From: Stenotrophomonas sp. 169
GTDB taxonomy: Bacteria > Pseudomonadota > Gammaproteobacteria > Xanthomonadales > Xanthomonadaceae
Direction of reading: 5' to 3'
Length of the DNA: 64,000 nt
NCBI RefSeq assembly: GCF_014621775.1
Contig: NZ_CP061204.1
Span: 3,368,501 to 3,432,500 of the forward strand
The notes under the pieces were generated by a model. That model worked only from the letters and a program-made list of their open reading frames with translations. It had not been told where the DNA came from and ran no database searches. Position 1 is the stretch's first letter. Each line of letters opens with the position of its first letter. Shown in pieces: positions 56,123 to 64,000 of the stretch. A program made the position numbers and the translations under genes.

Positions 56123-56249
56123 GGTCATGTTCCGTCGTTGTTGGGTGGGGTCTCCATGCTCTGCCAGCACGCCTGCAGCGGATATCAGGCTTCTGCGCGT
56201 CGGCCCACCGGGGCATGGCGCCATGCACCCTCCGATGTCGTGCCACCCA

Positions 56250-56278
56250 CAAAAAACGCCCCGGACAGGCCGGGGCGT
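56250..56278 (-). terminator. intrinsic terminator after subtilase 2
   Basis: A 9-bp perfect stem (ACGCCCCGG) with a 5-nt loop, 30 bp past the stop, is followed on the minus strand by TTTTTT. It separates the two subtilase genes into distinct transcription units. Confidence 0.85.
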
Positions 56279-56307
56279 CAACGACGTTTTTTCCAGACAG
56301 GAACGGA

Positions 56308-58059
<1,752 letters not shown>

Positions 58060-58301
58060 CGGATTTCCTTTTCTGTTCTGGCATGGATGCCGGATTCGGC
58101 GATGGCCGGTCAGGTCCGCAGGCTGTACCACAATGGCGGGAACCGATGACCGGGGCGGGCAGCCCCCCGTGCACTGCCCACGTCTCGAAGCTAGTCGTTT
58201 CGAGCCATTCACGACAATGTTTCAGCCCCACTTCAGGGACATGAAATGTCTGAAATGAGACTTTTGGTGTGTAAAATTTGTGAAGGTGAAGGAGATTTCA
58301 C

Positions 58302-58346
58302 ATGAATTTAACGGTCACGGACTGTCCTTGGCCTGCCCCGCCGTGA
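58302..58346 (+). CDS. candidate 14-residue small reading frame
   Basis: ATG at 58302 encodes MNLTVTDCPWPAPP and stops at 58346. An AAGGAG ribosome-binding sequence lies 8 bp before the ATG, the best in this region, and a TAAAAT box sits 24 bp upstream of that. A hairpin (58362-58386) follows 15 bp after the stop. No known homologue. It may be a leader peptide, a small protein or chance. Confidence 0.25.
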   Translation: MNLTVTDCPWPAPP

Positions 58347-58356
58347 CCTTGCGGAC

Positions 58357-58386
58357 AACAAAAAGCCCGTTGCGTGAACGGGCTTT
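58357..58386 (-). terminator. intrinsic terminator of ilvE
   Basis: AAAGCCCGTT and AACGGGCTTT form a 10-bp perfect stem with a 5-nt loop, followed on the minus strand by TTTG after the T-rich arm, giving five consecutive T. Confidence 0.75.
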
Positions 58387-58397
58387 CGGATGCAGGC

Positions 58398-58463
58398 CGC
58401 CGAGCGTGGCTCGGCGCTACCGTGGCGGCGCGCGGTACCGGTAGCGCCGAGTCATGCTCGGCG
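58398..58463. repeat. inverted pair of GTAG REP elements downstream of ilvE
   Basis: The left copy (58398-58420) reads CGCCGAGCGTGGCTCGGCG then CTAC. The right copy (58441-58463) reads GTAG then CGCCGAGTCATGCTCGGCG. They face each other, 20 bp apart. Confidence 0.8.
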
Positions 58464-58482
58464 AACGGGTCCCGTCAGTCCA

Positions 58483-59577
58483 TCAGGCCAGCTTGACCAG
58501 CCAGCCATGGCGGTCCGGCAAGCGACCGTACTGGATGTCGGTCAGCTCTTTACGAAGTGACAGCGTCACTTCACCGGCCGGTGCGGTGATGTCACCCACT
58601 TCGAAACCTTCGCCCTTCAACTGGCCGATCGGCGTCACCACCGCAGCGGTACCGCAGGCGAACACCTCGGTGATCTCACCGGAGGCCACGCCCTGCTTCC
58701 ACTCGTCGATGCTGACCTTGCGCTCCTCGACCTTCATGCCACGGTCGCGCGCCAACTGCAGGATGCTTTCGCGGGTGATGCCTTCCAGGATGCTGCCCGA
58801 CAGCTGCGGGGTCACCAGGGTGCCGTCCTTGTAGACCAGGAAGACATTCATGCCGCCCAGCTCTTCCAGGTACTTGCCTTCGGTCGGGTCCAGGAACAGC
58901 ACCTGGGAACAGCCCTGTGCCTGCGCCTTCTGCTGCGGCAGCAGCGAAGCGGCGTAGTTGCCGCCGCACTTGGCGGCGCCGGTGCCGCCCTTGGCCGCAC
59001 GCGCGTACTCGGTGGACAACCAGATGGCGACCGGCGCCACGCCCTTGGCGAAGTAGGGACCGGCCGGGCTGGCAATCACGTAGTAGCCGGCCTTGTGCGC
59101 GCCGCGCACGCCAAGGAAGGCCTCGTCGCCGATCATGAACGGACGGAAGTACAGGCTGGATTCGTCAGCCGACGGCACCCAGTCCTTGTCCAGCGCCACC
59201 AGCTGCTTCAGCGATTCAACGAAGATGTCGACCGGCAGCTCCGGCAGCGCCAGGCGCTGCGCCGAGCGCTGCAGGCGGCGACCATTGGCGTCGGGACGGA
59301 AGGTCCACACCGAGCCGTCGGCATGGCGGTATGCCTTGATGCCCTCGAAGATTTCCTGGCCGTAATGCAGCACGGCGGCAGCCGGATCCAGCAGCAGCGG
59401 ACCGTACGGGCGCACATTGGCGTTGTGCCAGCCGGTGTCCTTGTCCCAGCGCACTTCCACCATGTGGTCGGTGAAGTGCAGGCCGAAACCCGGCTTTTCC
59501 AGGATGGCGGCGCGCTCATCGGCGCTGCGCGGGTGGGCCGAGCGGGTGACGTCGAAGCTGAGGTTGGACTGGGACAC
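58483..59577 (-). CDS. ilvE: branched-chain amino acid aminotransferase
   Basis: PLP enzyme for the last step of valine, leucine and isoleucine synthesis. At 364 residues it is the large, eukaryote-like BCAT type rather than the 300-residue enteric form. The PLP lysine is K203 in GAAKCGGNYAAS. FRPFMIGDEAFLGV and VLFLDPTEGKYLEELGGMNV are family segments. It ends in an intrinsic terminator and is 66 bp downstream of sufT. Confidence 0.95.
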   Translation of the reverse strand: MSQSNLSFDVTRSAHPRSADERAAILEKPGFGLHFTDHMVEVRWDKDTGWHNANVRPYGPLLLDPAAAVLHYGQEIFEGIKAYRHADGSVWTFRPDANGRRLQRSAQRLALPELPVDIFVESLKQLVALDKDWVPSADESSLYFRPFMIGDEAFLGVRGAHKAGYYVIASPAGPYFAKGVAPVAIWLSTEYARAAKGGTGAAKCGGNYAASLLPQQKAQAQGCSQVLFLDPTEGKYLEELGGMNVFLVYKDGTLVTPQLSGSILEGITRESILQLARDRGMKVEERKVSIDEWKQGVASGEITEVFACGTAAVVTPIGQLKGEGFEVGDITAPAGEVTLSLRKELTDIQYGRLPDRHGWLVKLA

Positions 59578-59643
59578 CGGATGTTTCCTGTTCTGGTTGC
59601 GGTTGTTGCCGGAATTCCACCACGCGGGCGGGGTACGGTCGGG

Positions 59644-60195
59644 TCAGAGCATGCCGGTTTCCAGACGCGCCGACTCGGACATCATGTGGCGGCCCCATGG
59701 CGGGTCGAACACCAGCTCCACGTCGGCCTGCGCCACGGTCGGAATGATTTCCAGCTTGCTGCGCACGTCATCGACCAAGATGTCGCCCATGCCGCAGCCG
59801 GGTGCGGTCAGGGTCATCTTGACGTCCACCTCGCGGCGGCCGTCGTCCAGATGCTTCAGGTCCACTTCGTAGACCAGACCCAGATCCACGATGTTGAACG
59901 GGATCTCCGGATCGAAGCAGGTGCGCAGCTGCTGCCACACCAGCTGTTCGACCTGTTCATCGCTGGCGTCGTCAGGCAGCTCCAGCGGAGCGGGGGCTTC
60001 CTTGCCGATGGCATCGCCATCCTTGCCGGCGATGCGGAAAAGATTGCCTTCGACGAACACCGTATAGCTGCCACCCAGGGCCTGGGTGATGTAGCCATAG
60101 CTGCCGGCGGGCAGGGTCACCGTTTCGCCCTGCGGGACCATGACGGCCTCGCAGTCGCGTTCGAAGTGGACTGGTTCACTGCTGCGGGAGTACAT
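59644..60195 (-). CDS. sufT: Fe-S cluster assembly protein SufT
   Basis: 183 residues from MYSRSSEPVHFERDCEAVMV. A MIP18/DUF59 domain in the second half carries DPEIPFNIVDLGLVYEV and the conserved cysteine in TAPGCGMGDILVDDV. The N-terminal part is the SufT-specific extension with PAGSYGYITQALGGSYTVF. It is thought to help mature Fe-S proteins. The rest of the suf operon is not in the window. Confidence 0.88.
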   Translation of the reverse strand: MYSRSSEPVHFERDCEAVMVPQGETVTLPAGSYGYITQALGGSYTVFVEGNLFRIAGKDGDAIGKEAPAPLELPDDASDEQVEQLVWQQLRTCFDPEIPFNIVDLGLVYEVDLKHLDDGRREVDVKMTLTAPGCGMGDILVDDVRSKLEIIPTVAQADVELVFDPPWGRHMMSESARLETGML

Positions 60196-60316
60196 GAGGC
60201 TCGATGTGGGGGCTGCGGACGTGCCGCGCAAGCCGACATTTTAGCCCAGCGGCCCGGCGCCCGCCCGTGCACTGCGGCAAACCCAGTATCATGTTGGCTA
60301 CCAACGGGAAATCCGC

Positions 60317-60748
60317 ATGCACTCTGCTGCTGTACGCACCAGGACCGTAACCTGGCTCTGGCCCCTGATGTATCTGCTCGGGGCCGGCACCGCCCTGCTG
60401 GCCTGGGTGTTCCTGGCCCTGTTGACCGGCCGCCAGATGGGCTGGATGGCCGTGTTGGTCGCCTTGGACCTGGTGTTCATGTTGCAGCTGGGCACGCTGC
60501 GCGGCGGCGCGTTGCGCGCCGTCCTGGTGACCGTCGGCACGTTGCTGGTGACTGCATTGGCGTGGTGGTGCATCGCCAGCGCCTGGCTGGGCGGCTCGAT
60601 GGGCTTGGCACCGGTAGCGTCCGCCCTGCGGATGGGACCCCACCTGGCCTGGACCCTGATCACCCTGGCCAACGAGGTGATGGACTGGGCGTGGCTGCCG
60701 GTCGCGATGCTGCTCGGCGCCTGGCTGGGCGCGCGCGTCCGCCGCTGA
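60317..60748 (+). CDS. small membrane protein of unknown function
   Basis: 143 residues, mostly four or five hydrophobic segments (WLWPLMYLLGAGTALLAWVF; AVLVTVGTLLVTALAWWCI) with a basic C-terminus (GARVRR). No family recognised. It diverges from sufT and is followed by a REP cluster; the GGGAAATCCGC stretch before the ATG is a weak ribosome-binding region. Confidence 0.65.
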   Translation: MHSAAVRTRTVTWLWPLMYLLGAGTALLAWVFLALLTGRQMGWMAVLVALDLVFMLQLGTLRGGALRAVLVTVGTLLVTALAWWCIASAWLGGSMGLAPVASALRMGPHLAWTLITLANEVMDWAWLPVAMLLGAWLGARVRR

Positions 60749-60766
60749 CGCGGGGGCGGGTGTCCC

Positions 60767-60930
60767 CGGCTACCGGACACGTTCCGCCGAGCACGGCTCG
60801 GCGCTACCGGCCTTGCTGACCGCCGGACAGCATCTGCGTGCGGTGCGCTTCCGTAGCGCCGAGCCACGCTCGGCGGCTCTTCATCACGGCTACCGGACAC
60901 GTTCCGCCGAGCACGGCTCGGCGCTACCGG
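60767..60930. repeat. cluster of three GTAG REPs with a 44-bp perfect duplication
   Basis: A 44-bp sequence from CGGCTACCGGACACGTTCCG onward occurs at 60767-60810 and again, identical, at 60887-60930. Each copy contains an inverted REP (60785-60807 and 60905-60927); a direct REP (60853-60875) lies between them. The 15 or so bases after each copy are also similar. Confidence 0.85.
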
Positions 60931-60960
60931 ACTTGCTGTCCGCCGGGCGGTTCCGGGCCC

Positions 60961-62421
60961 CTAGTGCCCGCCATCCAGCGCCTTCAATTCGCTGACCAGG
61001 CTGCTCGCCGCCGCTGCGCCATCGCCGTACAGCATCCGCGTGTTGTCCGCATAGAACAGCGCATTCTCGATCCCCGCAAACCCCGTCCCGCGGCCGCGCT
61101 TGATCACCACCACGTTGCGCGCGTTCACCACGTCCAGGATCGGCATGCCGTAGATCGGGCTTGCCGGATCGGTGCGCGCCACCGGGTTCACCACGTCGTT
61201 GGCGCCGATCACCAGCACCACATCGGTGTTGGGGAACTCCGGATTGATGTCATCCATGTCCGCGATCAGGTCGTACGGCACACCGGCTTCGGCCAGCAGC
61301 ACGTTCATGTGGCCAGGCATGCGGCCAGCGACCGGATGGATGGCGAATTTCACTTTCACGCCGCGTGCGATCAGCCGCTGCGCCAGTTCCCAGATCTTGT
61401 GCTGGGCCTGCGCCACCGCCATGCCATACCCCGGCACCACCACCACCCGTTCGGCATAGGCCATCATCGCCGCCACGTCTGACGCATCGATCGGCTTCTG
61501 CGCGCCGGTGATTTCCTGCGCCTCGCCCCCGGCGTTGCCGCCGAAGTTGGAAAACAGCACGTTGCTGATCGGCCGGTTCATGGCCTTGGCCATCAACCGC
61601 GTCAGCAGGATGCCCGCCGCGCCGACCATCATGCCCGCAATGATCAGGGCTTCGTTGCCCAGCACATACCCTTCAAAGGACACCGCCAGGCCGGTGAACG
61701 CGTTGTACAGCGAGATCACCACCGGCATGTCCGCGCCGCCGATCGGCAGCGTCATCAGAACGCCCAGTGCGAGCGCCAGCACGAAGAAGGCCACGATCGC
61801 CCAGCTGCTCAGCGTGGTCGCCGCTACGATGCCCAGGATCACCACGGCCAGCGCCACGATCAGGTTCAGCGCCTGCTGCCCCGGCCAGGTGACCCGCTTG
61901 TCCAAGCGACCGTCCAGCTTCGCCCAGGCAATCACCGAACCGGACAGCGACACCGCGCCGATCGCCGCACCGGTCACCGCCAAGGCGATGACAATTGCCG
62001 ACGGCTGGCGCGCGGCCAGATCGGCCAGCGCCTGCGCGCTCCAGTGCGTGGTATCGCGGTTGGCCAGCGCTGACCAGCGCAGCAGCTCCACCGCGCCGAT
62101 GGCCGCGGCCGAGCCACCGCCCATGCCGTTGTACAGCGCCACCATCTGCGGCATGTCGGTGATGGCGACCTTGCCAGCCGACCACCACGCCAGCCCGCCC
62201 CCCAACGCCAGCGCAACCAGGATCAGCGGGATGTTGTGCAGCTCAGGCAGGAAGAACGTCGCCACCGTGGCCAGCAGCATGCCCACGCCCGCCCAGCGGA
62301 TGCCGCTGCGCGCGGTCACCGGCGATGCCATGCGCTGCAGGCCGAGCAGGAACAGGGTGGCAGCGACGAGGTAGCTGGCCTTGACCAGCCAGTCGAGCAG
62401 CTCAGGAGTACTGATGTTCAC
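60961..62421 (-). CDS. pntB: NAD(P) transhydrogenase subunit beta
   Basis: Proton-translocating transhydrogenase subunit. 486 residues: a membrane domain of about eight helices in the first 270 residues, then the NADP(H)-binding domain III (VVVPGYGMAVAQAQHKIWEL; PEFPNTDVVLVIGANDVVNP). It overlaps pntAb by four bases. Confidence 0.95.
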   Translation of the reverse strand: MNISTPELLDWLVKASYLVAATLFLLGLQRMASPVTARSGIRWAGVGMLLATVATFFLPELHNIPLILVALALGGGLAWWSAGKVAITDMPQMVALYNGMGGGSAAAIGAVELLRWSALANRDTTHWSAQALADLAARQPSAIVIALAVTGAAIGAVSLSGSVIAWAKLDGRLDKRVTWPGQQALNLIVALAVVILGIVAATTLSSWAIVAFFVLALALGVLMTLPIGGADMPVVISLYNAFTGLAVSFEGYVLGNEALIIAGMMVGAAGILLTRLMAKAMNRPISNVLFSNFGGNAGGEAQEITGAQKPIDASDVAAMMAYAERVVVVPGYGMAVAQAQHKIWELAQRLIARGVKVKFAIHPVAGRMPGHMNVLLAEAGVPYDLIADMDDINPEFPNTDVVLVIGANDVVNPVARTDPASPIYGMPILDVVNARNVVVIKRGRGTGFAGIENALFYADNTRMLYGDGAAAASSLVSELKALDGGH

Positions 62422-62738
62422 GACTGCGACTCCTTGCTGGCGTCGGTGTCGGCCGGCTTGACGCTCGGCTTGAACATTTCCAGCATGCGCGCGGTGACCA
62501 CATAGCCGCCGGCCGCATTGCCGGCACCCAGCACGACCGCCAGGAAACCGAGGATCTTCTCCAGCGGCGTCTGGGCATGCCCCAGCACCACCATCGCACC
62601 GATCAGCACGATGCCGTGGATGAAGTTCGACCCGGACATCAACGGCGTATGCAGGATCACCGGCACCCGCGAGATGATGACGTGGCCGGCGATGGCCGCC
62701 AGCATGAAGATGTACAGCGCTACGAATCCGTCACTCAC
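62418..62738 (-). CDS. pntAb: NAD(P) transhydrogenase subunit alpha part 2 (membrane domain)
   Basis: 106 residues starting at a GTG preceded by GGGAG, with three hydrophobic segments (FVALYIFMLAAIAGHVIIS; SNFIHGIVLIGAMVVLG; FLAVVLGAGNAAGGYVVTAR). This is the short membrane piece of a three-part transhydrogenase. The NAD-binding part 1 gene (pntAa), usually directly upstream, is not here: the upstream space holds a divergent sigma-factor gene. Upstream in-frame ATG codons are rejected because they extend into that gene. Confidence 0.88.
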   Translation of the reverse strand: MSDGFVALYIFMLAAIAGHVIISRVPVILHTPLMSGSNFIHGIVLIGAMVVLGHAQTPLEKILGFLAVVLGAGNAAGGYVVTARMLEMFKPSVKPADTDASKESQS

Positions 62739-62846
62739 CGGCAACGCTCCCGCTCTGTGATGTAGCCCCATCATAACCACGCGCTGAACCGCGTGCGCCC
62801 CGCGGTCAACCTTGCCGCTGCCCGCGCGTTGTTCTTGGTACGCCCC

Positions 62847-63410
62847 ATGAAGGACCCGTACCCTGTGCTGGTGAGTCCGCTTGCTGCCACCGCTGCTGCG
62901 CCGCCTGCTTCGCTGGACGCTTTCCTGGCCAGCGTGGGGCCGCGTGCGTTCCGCTTCGCCGAGGCCGGCCTGCGCCAGCGCGAAGATGCCCTGGACGCGG
63001 TGCAGGACAGCCTGATGCGCATGCTGGACTACCGCGACAGGCCGGCCGCCGAATGGCCACCGCTGTTCTGGAGCATCCTGCGTCGCCGCGTGATCGACAT
63101 GCAGCGCCGGCGCCGCTTCCGCCTGCCGTTCTGGCGCGACAACGTGGATAGCCAAGGCGAGCCGGTGGATTGGGCCGACGAAGGGCCCGGTCCCGCCGAA
63201 GTGCATGCGCAGCGCGCGCAGTACGAAGCGCTGGTGCAGGCGCTGCGCATGCTGCCGGCCCGCCAGCGTGAAGCCTTTACGCTGCGCGTGCTGCAGGATC
63301 TGGACGGCGCGACCACCGCGCGCGCCATGGGCTGCAGCGAAGGCGCCGTAAAAACCCACTTGGCGCGCGCCCGCGACGCGCTGAGAACCCTGATGGAGAA
63401 CCCGACGTGA
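62847..63410 (+). CDS. RNA polymerase sigma factor, ECF-like
   Basis: 187 residues from MKDPYPVLVSPLAATAAAPP. Region 2 (residues about 30-90) includes AFRFAEAGLRQREDALDAVQ and the DNA-contacting FWSILRRRVIDMQRRRRFRL. Region 4 (about 130-180) ends in an HTH with DGATTARAMGCSEGAVKTHL. Such factors of Xanthomonadaceae and betaproteobacteria head a small operon with DUF3619 and DUF3106 genes. It starts 108 bp from pntAb, divergently. Confidence 0.9.
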   Translation: MKDPYPVLVSPLAATAAAPPASLDAFLASVGPRAFRFAEAGLRQREDALDAVQDSLMRMLDYRDRPAAEWPPLFWSILRRRVIDMQRRRRFRLPFWRDNVDSQGEPVDWADEGPGPAEVHAQRAQYEALVQALRMLPARQREAFTLRVLQDLDGATTARAMGCSEGAVKTHLARARDALRTLMENPT

Positions 63411-63727
63411 GCCGCACCCTGCCCCCCGACGACCAGTTGCACGCGCTGCACCAGCAGGCCGTGCAGGCGCTGTCGCCTGCCACGTTGGCCCGCCTTCGCA
63501 GCGCACGGCACGCCACGGCCCCGTCGCGGCGCAGCCCCGCGTGGTGGATGGCCACCGCATTCGCCGGGGTCGCCGCGCTGGGTATCGGCCTCAGCCTGCA
63601 GATGCGTGAGGCGCCCTCCTCTACGGTCGCGCCGATGGTGGCGGCGCTGGAAAGCGATGGCGGCGCACTGGATGAAAACCCCGACCTCTACCTGTGGCTG
63701 GGCAACACCGACCTGGCGATGGAGTGA
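63407..63727 (+). CDS. DUF3619-like small membrane protein
   Basis: 106 residues with one hydrophobic segment (about 46-65, WWMATAFAGVAALGIGLSLQ) and an acidic, Leu/Asp-rich C-terminal half. It overlaps the sigma-factor stop by four bases. Topology and position suggest an anti-sigma-type partner, but no anti-sigma zinc motif is seen and the family call is tentative. Confidence 0.6.
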   Translation: MSRTLPPDDQLHALHQQAVQALSPATLARLRSARHATAPSRRSPAWWMATAFAGVAALGIGLSLQMREAPSSTVAPMVAALESDGGALDENPDLYLWLGNTDLAME

Positions 63728-63731
63728 ACCG

Positions 63732-64000
63732 ATGAAGATGCCCTCCCCTTCTTTCCTGCTCGCCCCCCTGCTGCTGATGACGGCCAGCGCGACGGTATCG
63801 GCGCAGACTGCGCCGCCTGCATGGGAACAGCTGAGCCCTGCCCAGCGCGATGCGCTGGTGGCGCCGCTACGTGATCGCTGGAACAGCGCTCCGCCCGACC
63901 AGCGCCAACGCATGCTCAACCACGGCCAACGCTGGCAGGCGATGACGCCCGAACAGCGCGATCAGGCCCGCAAAGGCATGCGTCGCTTCGACGGCATGAG
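63732..64000 (+). CDS. DUF3106-domain protein, N-terminal part (runs off the right edge)
   Basis: The first 89 codons are visible: a signal peptide (SPSFLLAPLLLMTASATVSA, cleavage near SAQT) and repeats of the type LSPAQRDALVAPLRDRWNS and MTPEQRDQARKGMRRF. This fits DUF3106, a periplasmic, charge-rich family. It is 4 bp downstream of the DUF3619-like gene in one operon. Confidence 0.8.
   Translation, partial: MKMPSPSFLLAPLLLMTASATVSAQTAPPAWEQLSPAQRDALVAPLRDRWNSAPPDQRQRMLNHGQRWQAMTPEQRDQARKGMRRFDGM

Larger units (their letters stand above)
58060..58482. other. 423-bp spacer between ilvE and subtilase 2
   Basis: It holds, from left to right, the 5' region of the protease gene, an AT-rich stretch with repeated CATTTCA heptamers on the minus strand (58239-58256), a candidate 14-codon reading frame on the plus strand (58302), the ilvE terminator (58357) and an inverted pair of REP elements (58398 and 58441). 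Confidence 0.6.

Overview
The window reads as one contiguous stretch of a high-GC gammaproteobacterial chromosome, best matched to the Xanthomonadaceae and most likely Stenotrophomonas. The reasons are the GTAG-type REP hairpins scattered between genes, a 568-residue TPR/O-GlcNAc-transferase-like protein of the kind studied in Xanthomonas, tandem secreted subtilases like those of S. maltophilia, a eukaryote-like large IlvE, and the absence of rpmJ between secY and rpsM. This placement is inference from content; no database was searched.

Positions 1-34,425 are almost entirely the transcription/translation supercluster, all on the minus strand. Read in the direction of transcription (right to left) it is: tRNA-Tyr, tRNA-Gly, tRNA-Thr, tuf copy 2, tRNA-Trp, secE, nusG, rplK, rplA, rplJ, rplL, rpoB, rpoC, rpsL, rpsG, fusA, tuf copy 1, then the S10, spc and alpha operons (rpsJ to rplQ). 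Strong sigma-70-like promoters are visible before tRNA-Tyr, rplK, rpsL and rpsJ. An L10-leader-like RNA precedes rplJ. The cluster ends in a 12-bp terminator hairpin, followed by dsbB and the first 38 codons of a class II DAHP synthase.

The spaces inside these operons are unusually rich in RNA hairpins: rpsN/rpsH (terminator-like hairpin followed by a perfect TATAAT), rplR/rpsE (26-bp perfect palindrome), rpoB/rpoC, fusA/rpsG (three in a row), and rplL/rpoB (attenuator-like, REP and long-stem hairpins).

Positions 34,562-51,165 hold an exported isoaspartyl peptidase/asparaginase and a divergent autotransporter. Next come housekeeping genes on the minus strand: ychF, pth, rplY, prs, tRNA-Gln, ispE, lolB and a TPR protein. 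Diverging from these is hemA-prfA-OGT-ppk2 on the plus strand.

Positions 51,225-64,000 are more mixed. They hold a TlpA-like lipoprotein with a YihY/BrkB membrane protein, wrbA with a DUF2069 protein, a one-domain asparaginase-like protein, two tandem secreted subtilases, ilvE, sufT, a small membrane protein, a transhydrogenase locus (pntAb-pntB) with no adjacent pntAa, and an incomplete sigma-factor/DUF3619-like/DUF3106 operon running off the right end. No phage, insertion sequence, CRISPR array or rRNA gene was seen. I found no convincing wholly new multi-gene system; the best leads are RNA-level and domain-level oddities listed in the findings.
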